A stretch of DNA of 64,000 nt from JAMXLO01 sp963726125 (GTDB taxonomy: Bacteria; Pseudomonadota; Alphaproteobacteria; Acetobacterales; Acetobacteraceae). The position numbers and the translations under genes were made by a program. Below are positions 37,408 through 46,413 of this stretch, in pieces. Under the pieces are notes generated by a model that worked only from the letters and a program-made list of their open reading frames with translations, was not told the origin of the DNA and searched no databases. The DNA lies in assembly GCA_963726125.1 (NCBI GenBank), contig CAVSBG010000009.1, forward strand, positions 434,001 through 498,000, given 5' to 3'. Positions within the stretch are counted from its first letter, which is position 1, and every line of letters begins with the position of its first letter.

Positions 37408-38868
37408 ATGACGCTGTACTCACCGCACGACGACAAATTCCATGAGGAGTGTGGCGTATTCGGTGTCTGGAACGTGCCGGATGCCGCCGCAGTCACCGCG
37501 CTCGGTCTGCACGCGTTGCAGCACCGCGGCCAGGAAGCCACGGGCATTGTCTCGTTCGACGGCAAGCACTTCCATTCGCATCGCGGCCTCGGCCTGGTCG
37601 GCGACAATTTCAGCGAACCCCGCGTGATGGCATCGCTGCGCGGCCACACCGCGATCGGCCACAACCGCTACGCCACCACCGGCGACACCATCCTGCGCAA
37701 CGTCCAGCCGCTGTATGCCGACTTCGAGTTCGGCGGCTTCGCGGTCGCGCACAACGGCAACCTTACCAACGCCCACGTGCTGCACCGCACGCTGGTGCGG
37801 CGAGGCTGCCTGTTCCAATCGACCACCGACTCGGAGGTGTTCGTCCACCTTATCGCGATCAGCCTGTATTCCACCGTGGTCGATCGGCTGATCGATGCGC
37901 TGAAGCAGGTCATCGGCGCCTATTCGCTGGTCGCGCTGTCCAACGAGGCGCTGATGGGTGTGCGCGATCCGCTAGGCGTGCGGCCACTGATCCTCGGTCG
38001 TATCGGCAATGAAGGCACCGGCGGCTGGGTGCTAGCGAGCGAGACCTGCGCACTCGACATCGTCGGCGCCGACTTCGTGCGCGACGTGGAACCCGGCGAG
38101 GTCGTCGTGATCAACGACCAGGGCGTGCACAGCATCAAGCCGTTCGGCCGCTCCCGCGAGAGATTCTGCGTGTTCGAGTACATCTACTTCGCGCGGCCCG
38201 ATTCGGTGATGGAGGGAACCCCGGTCTACAGCGCGCGCAAGCGCATCGGCGCGGAACTGGCGCGCGAGACGGGTGTGCCCGCCGACGTCGTGGTGCCGGT
38301 GCCGGATTCAGGCGTGCCCGCCGCGATGGGCTACGCCAAGGAAAGCGGCATCCCGTTCGAGCTTGGTATCATCCGCAACCACTATGTCGGCCGCACATTC
38401 ATCGAGCCGACCGATCATATCCGACATCTAGGCGTGAAGCTGAAGCACTCGGCCAATCGCCCGGTGCTCGAGGGCCAGCGCGTCATCCTGGTGGATGACT
38501 CGATCGTCCGCGGCACCACCAGCCGCAAGATCGTCGAGATGGTACGTGCGGCAGGCGCGCAAGAAGTCCACATGCGGATATCCTCGCCACCCACCACGCA
38601 TTCCTGCTTCTACGGCATCGACACTCCCGAGCGCGGCGAACTCTTCGCCGCGCGTTACAGCGTCGAGGAGATGGCCGATCAGATCGGCGTGGACAGCCTG
38701 GCGTACATCTCGATCGATGGCTTGTATCGTGCATTGGGCAAGCCAGATCGCGACCCGGCCCGGCCGCACTACTGCGATGCCTGCTTCACCGGCGATTATC
38801 CGATCGCGTTGCCCGACCAGGCGGACAATTCCGAGCGCCAACTAAGCCTGCTCGCCGAGAGTCACTGA
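37408..38868 (+). CDS. purF: Amidophosphoribosyltransferase
   Basis: This is a 486-residue enzyme for the first committed step of purine synthesis. A short propeptide (MTLYSPHDDKFHEE) precedes the catalytic Cys15 in ECGVFGVWN. The glutaminase domain has HRGQEATGI and GHNRYATTGD. The PRPP domain has VILVDDSIVRGTT. Cysteines at RFCVFEYIY, THSCFYGID and HYCDACFTGDYP match the iron-sulfur cluster ligands of the Bacillus-type enzyme. A ribosome-binding site AGGAGAG lies seven bases upstream. It is preceded by cvpA and followed by a hairpin repeat and an SDR gene. Confidence 0.96.
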   Translation: MTLYSPHDDKFHEECGVFGVWNVPDAAAVTALGLHALQHRGQEATGIVSFDGKHFHSHRGLGLVGDNFSEPRVMASLRGHTAIGHNRYATTGDTILRNVQPLYADFEFGGFAVAHNGNLTNAHVLHRTLVRRGCLFQSTTDSEVFVHLIAISLYSTVVDRLIDALKQVIGAYSLVALSNEALMGVRDPLGVRPLILGRIGNEGTGGWVLASETCALDIVGADFVRDVEPGEVVVINDQGVHSIKPFGRSRERFCVFEYIYFARPDSVMEGTPVYSARKRIGAELARETGVPADVVVPVPDSGVPAAMGYAKESGIPFELGIIRNHYVGRTFIEPTDHIRHLGVKLKHSANRPVLEGQRVILVDDSIVRGTTSRKIVEMVRAAGAQEVHMRISSPPTTHSCFYGIDTPERGELFAARYSVEEMADQIGVDSLAYISIDGLYRALGKPDRDPARPHYCDACFTGDYPIALPDQADNSERQLSLLAESH

Positions 38869-38880
38869 CCAACCGAGCGT

Positions 38881-38925
38881 CACCCCCTCTCCCGCTACGC
38901 GGGGGAGGGTAGGGAGGGGGTCCAA
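38881..38925. repeat. Dispersed G/C hairpin repeat, copy 2
   Basis: cccctctcccgc - tac - gcgggggaggg, then tagggagggggt. It fills the gap between purF and the following SDR gene and ends about ten bases before that gene's TTG start. It may end purF transcription or be a passive repeat, and no T-run follows. Confidence 0.75.
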
Positions 38926-38933
38926 CCCACACC

Positions 38934-39647
38934 TTGAAACCCTTAGCTAATTCGATCGCCCTGATCACCGGCGCCAGCCGAGGCATCGGCGCCGCCACCG
39001 CGGTGGAGCTAGCGCGCCTCGGCGCCCACGTGGTGATCACCGCGCGCGCCCAGGGCGGCCTGGAAGACACCGACGACGCCATCCGCACCGTCGGAGGCAC
39101 TGCAACCCTGCTCCCCCTGGACCTCGCGGAAGCCGAGCAGGTCGATGCCATCGGCCCCAGCCTCTACCAGCGCTTCGGTCGCCTCGACGTTCTGGTGCAC
39201 AATGCAGCCGCGCTTGGCGTGCTGACCCCGGTCGCGCATATCATGCCGAAAGACTGGGCCGACGTGATCGCCACCAATCTGAGCGCCACACTGGCTCTGA
39301 TCCGCACCTGCGATCCGCTGTTGCGCAATGCCGAGGCCGGTCGAGCCGTGTTCCTCACCGATGACCGCGCCCGGATGCCCAAGGCATACTGGGGCGCCTA
39401 TGGCGCAACGAAAGCGGGAATGGAGCATCTCGTGCTCACCTGGGCGGACGAGGTGCGTACCACACGCCTGCGGGTAAACCTGTTCAATCCGGGCGTGGTA
39501 GCGACACGCCTGCGCGCCCGGGCAATGCCAGGCGAAGATCCATCCACTCTGGCGAAACCGTCTGACGTTGCACCACTGCTGGCCGCTCTCTGCCTGCCAA
39601 GGGAACAGCGCCACGGCGAGGTGGTCAGCGCCACACTCATTGCATGA
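38934..39647 (+). CDS. Short-chain dehydrogenase/reductase
   Basis: This is a 237-residue SDR with cofactor motif LITGASRGIGAATAVELARLG, VHNAAALG, and the catalytic Tyr-Lys in YWGAYGATKAGMEHL. A TDDRAR segment stands where most members have a serine-containing strand (FLTDDRARMPKAYWGAY), so the usual catalytic Ser seems replaced by Thr or Asp. An SDR following purF is a common arrangement in alphaproteobacteria. TTG 38934 is the only start near the beginning of the fold, and the upstream region is the hairpin repeat. The substrate is unknown. Confidence 0.85.
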   Translation: MKPLANSIALITGASRGIGAATAVELARLGAHVVITARAQGGLEDTDDAIRTVGGTATLLPLDLAEAEQVDAIGPSLYQRFGRLDVLVHNAAALGVLTPVAHIMPKDWADVIATNLSATLALIRTCDPLLRNAEAGRAVFLTDDRARMPKAYWGAYGATKAGMEHLVLTWADEVRTTRLRVNLFNPGVVATRLRARAMPGEDPSTLAKPSDVAPLLAALCLPREQRHGEVVSATLIA

Positions 39648-39948
39648 TCGCACGGGAATTCCCGACGCCCCCGGGAGAGCCTGTGGTCGCACCACCATGC
39701 CTCGAAGACCTCGCTCGCGATGCGTCATACGTGCGCTCGATGGAGAAAGTTCCGTGTGAAACGTTCATGATTTCCGCAGCCTTTTGCTGAGGATTTCGCC
39801 AAGTTGATCGGGGTTGCGCTCCTGCATGGAGCGGCGCGGCCCCCTCCCCCTACCCCCACCCGCAAGGGGAGGGGAGGATATACCCTGACTCTGCGGGAAC
39901 CCGAACGAATCGATTGCCAAAGCGTGAGATTGGGATTCTGCTAACCGA
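39648..39948. other. Intergenic stretch containing the left end of an IS element
   Basis: No gene is seen in these 301 bases. They hold a diverged hairpin repeat (39837-39878), then the left end of the IS630-family element from 39881 up to the transposase start at 39949. Confidence 0.6.
39837..39878. repeat. Dispersed G/C hairpin repeat, diverged copy cut by the IS element
   Basis: ggccccctccccctaccccc then acccgcaaggggaggggagga. The order resembles the other hairpin copies read in reverse, with a shorter G-run. It stops at the tata where the IS630 element begins, suggesting the element landed at its edge. Confidence 0.55.
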
Positions 39949-41022
39949 GTGATCCGACCGGGCTTCCTGGATAGCGAATCGCGGCAAGACCTGATCGAGC
40001 TGACGCGGGACGGCTCGGCGGCACACCGTTTGGCGCGCCGAGCCAATGCGTTGCTTTTATTGGACGACGGCATGAGCTGTCAGGCGGTGGCGAAGGTCCT
40101 GTATCTGGACGACGACACGATCCGGACCTGGCATCAGCTGTATCAAGAGGATGGGATCGAGGGCCTGGCGAGTTTTGGCTACGAAGGCGGCGCCTGCCGG
40201 CTGACGGCGGAGCAGCAGGAAAGGCTGGCGGCATGGGTCACCGCGACGCTGCCCCGGACGACCCGTGAGATCGGGGCATGGATCGCGCTGGAATGCGGCA
40301 TCGAGTACCGAGGGACGTTCAGGTCTCATCGCCTTGTTGCATCGCCTGGGGATGGAACATCGCAAGCCGACGGCGATCTCGCGCAAGCTGGACCCGGCGA
40401 AGCAGGCGGCCTTCATCAGGAGCTATGAAGCACTGCTGAATCGACTGCCGGCCGATGAAGCGGTGAGGTTCGCTGATGCGGTGCATCCGACGCATGCTGT
40501 GCGAGCCGTCGGTTGCTGGGCACCGAAGGACATCCCGGTGGCGATCACGCAGAGCAGCGGGCGGGACCGGCTGAACATCCACGGCGCGATCGATCTTGAG
40601 ACCGGCAACACCCGCATGTTGGACGTGCTGGTGGTGAATGCTGCGAGCACCATCATGCTGCTGATGGCGATCGAGGCGATGTATCCTGGAAAGCGGCTGA
40701 TCCATGTATTTCTGGACAACGCCCGGTATCATCATGCGAAGCTGGTGCAGCAATGGCTGGCGCGGTCGGAATGCCGGATCCGACTGCACTTCATCCCGTC
40801 ATACTGCCCACATCTGGACCCGATCGAACGACTGTGGGGATTGATGCACCGGCACTGCACCCACAACAAATGCTACGCTGGGTTCAAGGATTTCACTCGG
40901 GCGGTACTAACTTTTCTGCGCGAGAAGGTGCCGAGGAACTGGCATGTCTACTGCGACCAGGTCACCGACAACTTCCGCGTCATCGATCCCGCAGATTTTC
41001 GGGTTCTCGCGTGAGCTGAGTA
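39881..41022 (+). mobile_element. IS630-family insertion sequence
   Basis: The element is about 1142 bp. Imperfect terminal inverted repeats of roughly 27 bases are visible. The left end is taccctgactctgcgggaac then ccgaa. The right end, read inward on the minus strand, is tactcagctcacgcgagaac then ccgaa. They share about 17 of 25 positions including gaacccgaa. Both ends sit at tata, so the TA dinucleotides at 39879-39880 and 41023-41024 fit the TA duplication of this family. It carries one transposase gene with a frame break. Confidence 0.8.
39949..41014 (+). CDS. IS630-family transposase, frame broken once
   Basis: The first frame encodes the helix-turn-helix part (GMSCQAVAKVLYLDDDTIRT, WHQLYQEDGIEGLASFGYEG). 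The second encodes the DDE catalytic core, with Asp in FADAVHPTHAV, Asp in IHVFLDNARYHHAK and Glu in PHLDPIERLWGLMH. Removing one c at 40308-40309 turns ACCGAGGGA into an in-frame EYEGRSGLIALLHRLG and gives 355 codons, about the family's normal length. No slippery run such as A6 or A3G is present at the joint, so programmed frameshifting is unlikely. The start is GTG. The gene fills almost the whole element. As sequenced it is inactive. Confidence 0.85.
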
Positions 41023-41072
41023 TACCTGCGTCCTCCTGGCGAATGACGTGGGAGTGAAGGGGCCGGCGTGCG

Positions 41073-44000
41073 CTATTCCGCAGCAACCGCCAGCGGCGCC
41101 GGCGCCAACCGCGCTAGCAGGACGCGCCGTTGCTCTTCCGCCTTCAGGCGGTTCGCTTCCTTCACTGGGCCGAAGCCGCGGATCGTATCCGGCAGCTGTG
41201 CCAGAGCGACCGCTATGTCCAGCGTCTCCGGACGCAGCAGCCGTAGCATCGAGCGCACATCACTGACATACTGTTGCAGCAGTGCCCGCTCCCGCGTCCG
41301 CTCATGCTGCCGCCCGAACAGATCGAGTCGCGTGCCGCGCAGGCGCTTGCCATGTTGCAAAACTCGGAACAGCGGCAGCGCCAGCCATCCCGGGATCGCG
41401 ACTTTCCGCCGTCGACCTGTCGCCGGGTCGATCCCGGTGATCAGCGGCGGCGACAGGTGGAATGCCGGCTTTGCGCCATACGTCGCCGACGCATGCAGGC
41501 GCGCCACCTCGTATTCGTCCTTGTATGCCATTAGGCGATACAGCCCTTCGGCGACCGCTCGCGACAACCGAGCGGGCTCGCCGAGAACTTGCGCCTCGCG
41601 CGCCATCACCTCGCTTACCAGGGCGCGATACCGATCGGCCAGCGCGCGATCCTGATACGAGACCAGCGACGTCGCACGCACCTCGATCAACACATCCAGT
41701 GAGGCCGGCGGCGACTCCAGCGTGTGCACCAGGATCTCGTCTTCCAGCGCCGGTTGGTCGGCGAGGATGCGGCCCCAAAGGAACGCCCGCCGGTTCAGCG
41801 CCACCGCGGCGCCATTCAGCTCGATCGCTCGCAGGATTGCCGCCTCCCCCACCGGCACCAGGCCGCGTTGCCACGCCAGACCGAGCAGCATCGTGTTCAT
41901 CGCCTGCGCGTTGCCGAACAGATGCTCGGCCAGCCGCACCGCGTGCAGATATACAGATGTCCCTGCGTCAGTGGCGCGCTCGATGGTGCGACGATGCAAC
42001 ACGGCATCGATCAGCAGATTGGCGTCGTGCTTGAATGCGGCGGTCGCCGCGAGGTCGAGGTTCCCGACCACCGCCGCCGATGAGGCATTGCGCTCCAGCA
42101 CGCCAGGCCCGGCACCCACCGCCAAGTCGGCTGCAATCATTACATCCGCGGTGCCGAGCGGGATACGCACCACGTCCAGCGCGGCCTCATCATCGGCGAT
42201 CTGGACATGCGCGACGACGGTGCCGTTCTTCTGCGCCAAGCCAGTGAAATCGAGCGTGCGTACCGCCCGGCCTTCCAGATGCGCCGCCATCGCGAGGATT
42301 GCGCCCGACGTGACGATGCCGCCGCCACCAATACCGGCGAACAACGCGCGCCAGGGGCGTCCAGTGGAGGGCAGCTTCGGCAGCGGCAGACCCGTCGACA
42401 ACTCGGCCTCGCGCGCCTGCCAGTGCGGATCCGCATCCGGCGCCTGCGGCGGGCCTGCCACCGTAACGAAACTCGGGCAGAAACCTTTCAGGCACGACAG
42501 ATCGACGTTGCAGCTGGTCGGATTGATCCGCCGCTTGCGGCCTAGCGATGTCTCGACTGGCTCGATCGCAATGCAGCTCGACTGCGCCGAACAGTCGCCA
42601 CAGTTCTCGCACACCTGCTCGTTGATCACGACACTCCGAGTTGGCTGCGCCATTTTGCCGCGCTTGCGCCGCCGCCGCTTTTCCGTCGCGCACACCTGGT
42701 CGTAGATCAGCACCGACACGCCGTCATAGCCGCGCAGTTCACGCTGCACCGCATCGAGCTCTGCACGGGTGTGCCGCGTGGCACCGGTTGGCAGTGCGGA
42801 CGCTGGTGGCAGGCGATCTTCCTCATCTGCTACCACCGCGATCCGCGCGACGCCCTCCGCCGCGATCTGTGCCGCGTATTGGGTGACGGTGAAGCCGCCT
42901 TCCGCGGGCTGGCCGCCGGTCATCGCCACCGCGTCGTTCACCAGCAACTTGTAGGTGATGCGGGTCTTCGACGCGACCGCCTGGCGGATCGCCATGATGC
43001 CCGAATGTGTATACGTGCCGTCGCCCATGTTGGCGAACACGTGCTGCGTGTCGGTGAACGGCGCCATACCGACGAAGGGGACGCCCTCGCCGCCCATCTG
43101 GGTGAATGTGCGCGTCTGGTCGCCGTCGTCCAGTGCCATGAAGTGGCAGCCGATACCAGCCGTAGCGAAACTGCCATCGGGCAGCTTCGTCGATGTGCCA
43201 TGCGGACATCCCGCGCAGAACGCAGGGATGCGCCGCAAGAGACCGACCGGACGATCGGGCAAACGTTGCACGGGCGGATCGGGAATGTTGAGGCCGGCGG
43301 AACGCAGAAAGCCGGCCAGACCGGTCACCACCGTCTCGGGGGAGAGCTCCAACAGCGGCGACAAGAGTTTCTCACCTGACGGCGTTGTTTTGCCACTGAT
43401 CTCGGGCCGCTCCGACGCGGGCAGATTGTAGAGCGCATCGCGGATCTGGGATTCGACGAAGCTGCGCTTCTCTTCCACCACCAGCAGTGCCCGCTTGCCA
43501 CGGGCGAATTCGCGCAGGCCGGAGGTCTCCAGCGGCCACGTCATCGCCACCTTGTAGAGGGCGATCTGCGCATGCCGCTCCAGATCGAGCATGCGCAGCG
43601 CGTGCATCGTATCCTCATGCGCACGACCAATGGTGACGATGCCTATCGGCGCCTCATCACGGCCGAACACCAGGCGATCAAGCCGGTTGGCACGCGCCCA
43701 GGCGAGGGCTGCCGGAATCCGCTCCTCCACGACACGGCGCTCAAGCTGCGCGCGATCCGCCGGGAACTGCATCGTCGGATCGTAATTCAGTCCATGCGGC
43801 GGCAGCGCAAAGTCCGGCGTGATGTATGAACGCGCCGATGGCACCACCAGCGTGGTTGCCTGCTCAGCCGTCTCCGCGGTGGTCTTGAGCGCGATCCACA
43901 ATCCGGAGAAGCGCGAGAGCGCGATGCCGGCTAGGCCGAGGTCCAGCATGTCCGCGGCGGATGACGGGTTCAGCACCGGGATGAACACGCTCTCGAATAC

Positions 44001-44495
44001 ATGCTCGGTCTGATGCGGATAGGTCGACGAATGCGCCCCATGATCGTCGCCCGACACCGCGAGCACGCCGCCGTGCTTGGAGGTGCCGGTGAAATTGCCG
44101 CAGTGGAGCGCATCGCCCGCACGATCCACGCCAGGGCCTTTGCCGTACCACATGCCGAACACACCATCGACGCGCTTGCCGGGAAACGCGTCGAGCTGCT
44201 GCGAGCCGTACAGCATGGTCGCGGCCAGGTCCTCGTTCACGCCCGGTTGAAACTGGATGTTGCGCTCGGCCAGCATCTTCTGCCGCCGCCAAAGTTCCTG
44301 ATCCAACCCACCTAGCGGCGAGCCGCGATAGCCCGACACCAGTCCGCCGGTATTCAGTCCCGCCAGGCGATCGAGGCGCGATTGTTCCAGCAGCACCCGC
44401 ACCAGTGCCTGGATGCCGGTCAGCAGTGCCGGCTTGTCCAGATCGTCGAACCGGCTTTCCAGCGTGGTTGCGGCAGTGCCGAGGCCGATGTCCAT
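41073..44495 (-). CDS. Indolepyruvate ferredoxin oxidoreductase, fused single-chain form
   Basis: This 1140-residue enzyme oxidatively decarboxylates arylpyruvates to arylacetyl-CoA using TPP and iron-sulfur clusters. The N-terminal part (to about 400) is the pyruvate:ferredoxin oxidoreductase alpha-like region (LAGLNTGGLVSGYRGSPLGG). The TPP-binding region has FCAGCPHGTSTKLPDGS, GCHFMALDD and FANMGDGTYTHSG. A ferredoxin-like insert follows with CENCGDCSAQSSC and SCNVDLSCLKGFCPSF. The C-terminus is the gamma-type domain (FAGIGGGGIVTSGAILA). The two-subunit archaeal enzyme is here one chain, as usual in aerobic proteobacteria. ATG 44495 is chosen because DIGLGTAATTLESRFDD begins the family. 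It faces away from the paa-like operon. Confidence 0.93.
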   Translation of the reverse strand: MDIGLGTAATTLESRFDDLDKPALLTGIQALVRVLLEQSRLDRLAGLNTGGLVSGYRGSPLGGLDQELWRRQKMLAERNIQFQPGVNEDLAATMLYGSQQLDAFPGKRVDGVFGMWYGKGPGVDRAGDALHCGNFTGTSKHGGVLAVSGDDHGAHSSTYPHQTEHVFESVFIPVLNPSSAADMLDLGLAGIALSRFSGLWIALKTTAETAEQATTLVVPSARSYITPDFALPPHGLNYDPTMQFPADRAQLERRVVEERIPAALAWARANRLDRLVFGRDEAPIGIVTIGRAHEDTMHALRMLDLERHAQIALYKVAMTWPLETSGLREFARGKRALLVVEEKRSFVESQIRDALYNLPASERPEISGKTTPSGEKLLSPLLELSPETVVTGLAGFLRSAGLNIPDPPVQRLPDRPVGLLRRIPAFCAGCPHGTSTKLPDGSFATAGIGCHFMALDDGDQTRTFTQMGGEGVPFVGMAPFTDTQHVFANMGDGTYTHSGIMAIRQAVASKTRITYKLLVNDAVAMTGGQPAEGGFTVTQYAAQIAAEGVARIAVVADEEDRLPPASALPTGATRHTRAELDAVQRELRGYDGVSVLIYDQVCATEKRRRRKRGKMAQPTRSVVINEQVCENCGDCSAQSSCIAIEPVETSLGRKRRINPTSCNVDLSCLKGFCPSFVTVAGPPQAPDADPHWQAREAELSTGLPLPKLPSTGRPWRALFAGIGGGGIVTSGAILAMAAHLEGRAVRTLDFTGLAQKNGTVVAHVQIADDEAALDVVRIPLGTADVMIAADLAVGAGPGVLERNASSAAVVGNLDLAATAAFKHDANLLIDAVLHRRTIERATDAGTSVYLHAVRLAEHLFGNAQAMNTMLLGLAWQRGLVPVGEAAILRAIELNGAAVALNRRAFLWGRILADQPALEDEILVHTLESPPASLDVLIEVRATSLVSYQDRALADRYRALVSEVMAREAQVLGEPARLSRAVAEGLYRLMAYKDEYEVARLHASATYGAKPAFHLSPPLITGIDPATGRRRKVAIPGWLALPLFRVLQHGKRLRGTRLDLFGRQHERTRERALLQQYVSDVRSMLRLLRPETLDIAVALAQLPDTIRGFGPVKEANRLKAEEQRRVLLARLAPAPLAVAAE

Positions 44496-44759
44496 CTTGG
44501 CGTCTCTCTGCGTTGCGAAGTTGCCGGAGTACTTAGGTTTGCGCTGCCCATCTTGCCATGTGAGGCGAAGGCGCGCACGGGGAGTTGGCAAAATAGCCGC
44601 GAAGCTGCGCGCGACGTGGTCATTGCGATTGGCAGTCGCCGATAGCCTCGTCGGGGCTGGAAATATTATTGCGCACTCCTAGGGAGCCCCGGATAACGTG
44701 CGCCCTACCCTCACGGCCCGACATCGCCTACCGTCCGGCCCCGAACAAAGGGCACGTCC

Positions 44760-45218
44760 ATGTCCATCGTCCCGATCGGCGGCCTGTTCGAGGCGCATCT
44801 GACGGTCAGCGACCTCGACCGCTCCATTGCCTTCTATCGCGATATACTCGGGCTGCCGCTCGCGCATCGCATCGCTGCCCGCAATGTTGCGTTTTTTTGG
44901 GTTCCATCGTCGGACCGGGGGATGCTCGGCCTATGGTCCATCGGAACGTCGCCATTGTCGCTCCATCTGCACATTGCATTTGCCGTCGAGCTTCCGATGG
45001 TTTTTGAATCCATCGCTGCCCTTCGCCGTGCCGGCTTGACGCCGCGCTCCGGCGTTCGCAAGCCGATCGACGAACCGGTCGTGCTTTCGTGGATGCCGGC
45101 GGCCAGCGTGTATTTTGACGACCCCGACGGCCATTCCCTGGAGTTCATCTGCATGCTGGACGAAGCGCCGCGCCCTGAACTCGGGCAGGTCTCATGGTCG
45201 GAATGGAGGCGCGCATGA
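44760..45218 (+). CDS. VOC-superfamily (glyoxalase/dioxygenase-like) protein
   Basis: This is a 152-residue paired beta-alpha-beta-beta-beta protein. LFEAHLTVSDLDRSIAFYRD and LGLPLAH give the first module, and VYFDDPDGHSLEFICML the second, with the metal-type histidine and glutamate at HLTV, HIAF and LEFI. Such proteins bind a divalent metal and act as lyases, isomerases or dioxygenases; the substrate is not evident. It opens a four-gene unit with paaG, paaI and paaK. Its 3' end contains the ribosome-binding site (GGAGG) for the next gene and overlaps it by four bases. Confidence 0.88.
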   Translation: MSIVPIGGLFEAHLTVSDLDRSIAFYRDILGLPLAHRIAARNVAFFWVPSSDRGMLGLWSIGTSPLSLHLHIAFAVELPMVFESIAALRRAGLTPRSGVRKPIDEPVVLSWMPAASVYFDDPDGHSLEFICMLDEAPRPELGQVSWSEWRRA

Positions 45219-46003
45219 GCACGGAGCTTCGCATCGAACACCGTGAGGGCTGGCACAAGCTGATCCTCAATCGGCCGGACAAGCTGAACGCAGCCAACGA
45301 GGCGATGCTGACTTCGCTGATTGGCGCACTGTCCGATGCCGAGGCCGATCGCAGCTGCCGTGCGCTGCTGCTTACTGGCGAAGGTCGCGGGTTCTGCGCC
45401 GGCCAGGAGCTCGGTGCGTCGGTGATGCCTGGTCCTGGCGGCGCGCCGGATCTGGGTGCGGTCGCCGACCTGCACCATCGGTTCGTTCGTCGCCTGCGCG
45501 CGGTGCCGATGCCCGTGGTGTGCGCGGTGAACGGTGTGGCGGCCGGTGCCGGCGCGAGCTACGCGCTCGCCTGCGACATCGTGCTGGCGGGACGCAGTGC
45601 CAAATTCATCCAGGCCTTCATCAAGATCGGCCTCGTTCCGGATTCCGGTGCCAGTTTCTTCCTGCCTCGCCTGATCGGCGACGCGCGCGCCCGCGCATTG
45701 GCGATGCTCGGCGAACCGCTGGATGCCGAACGCGCCGAGGCGTGGGGGCTGATCTGGAAAGTGGTCGACGATGCGGCGCTGCAGCACGAAGCGGAAGCAC
45801 TGACGGCCCACCTGTCGGTGCAACCCACGGAATCAGTGGCGGCGATGAAGCGCATGTTTGCCGCGTCTTCCACGGCAACGCTCGATTCGCAGCTCGACAT
45901 GGAACGCGACGAACAGGCCGCCGCCGCACGCCGCCCGGACTACGCCGAGGGTGTGCGTGCGTTCGTCGAGAAGCGCGCGGCAAACTTCCAGGGCCGCACA
46001 TGA
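45215..46003 (+). CDS. paaG: Enoyl-CoA hydratase/isomerase (PaaG-like)
   Basis: This is a 262-residue crotonase-fold protein. It has LILNRPDKLNAANEAM, the oxyanion-hole segment GEGRGFCAGQELG, and VNGVAAGAGASYALACDIVL. It then has FIQAFIKIGLVPDSGASFFLPR, with Asp in PDSG as in PaaG isomerases. In the phenylacetate pathway PaaG isomerises the ring-epoxide CoA ester and works on later intermediates. The assignment leans on its position directly before paaI and paaK. GGAGG lies six bases before ATG 45215. The stop overlaps the paaI ATG. Confidence 0.85.
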   Translation: MSTELRIEHREGWHKLILNRPDKLNAANEAMLTSLIGALSDAEADRSCRALLLTGEGRGFCAGQELGASVMPGPGGAPDLGAVADLHHRFVRRLRAVPMPVVCAVNGVAAGAGASYALACDIVLAGRSAKFIQAFIKIGLVPDSGASFFLPRLIGDARARALAMLGEPLDAERAEAWGLIWKVVDDAALQHEAEALTAHLSVQPTESVAAMKRMFAASSTATLDSQLDMERDEQAAAARRPDYAEGVRAFVEKRAANFQGRT

Positions 46004-46413
46004 CCGACATCGTGCGAGCGCGTGCCGAGGCGATGTGGGCGCAGGACCGTGCCACCAACGGCCTCGGAATGCGCCTGGACGAAGTCGCCCCTGGGCGGGC
46101 GCGGCTCTCGATGATCGTCAGCGACACAATGACCAACGGACACGGCATCTGCCACGGCGGATTCATCTTCACGCTGGCCAACTCCGCGATGGCCTTCGCG
46201 GTGAACCCACGAGGCGAACCCGCGGTCGCACAGCACGCGCAGATCACTTTCGTCCGCCCCGCTCGTGTCGGCGAAACGCTGGTCGCCGACTGCGAGGAAC
46301 GCATGCATGCAGGCCGCTCCGGGATGTACGACGTGCGCGTCACCACCGCCGGCGAGCTTGTCGCTGAGTTCCGCGGCCACACGCGCACGATCCGCAGTAA
46401 GGCGGAGGGATAG
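46000..46413 (+). CDS. paaI: Hydroxyphenylacetyl-CoA thioesterase PaaI
   Basis: This is a 137-residue hotdog thioesterase. The family signature is TMTNGHGICHGGFIFTLANS, with the catalytic Asn/Gly/His-Gly-Gly region, followed by FAVNPRGEPAVAQHAQITFV. PaaI hydrolyses dead-end arylacetyl-CoA products and releases CoA. It is translationally coupled to paaG (ATGA overlap) and abuts paaK without a gap. Length and order support the call. Confidence 0.9.
   Translation: MTDIVRARAEAMWAQDRATNGLGMRLDEVAPGRARLSMIVSDTMTNGHGICHGGFIFTLANSAMAFAVNPRGEPAVAQHAQITFVRPARVGETLVADCEERMHAGRSGMYDVRVTTAGELVAEFRGHTRTIRSKAEG

Noticed and set aside
38881..38925. Intrinsic terminator after purF
   Set aside because: The stem is strong but no T-run follows and the same unit occurs elsewhere as a repeat, so it was listed as a repeat only.
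40265..40428. Programmed frameshift in the IS630 transposase
   Set aside because: The overlap of the two frames has no slippery run, and one extra c in a cc explains the break in the same way as in the host genes.
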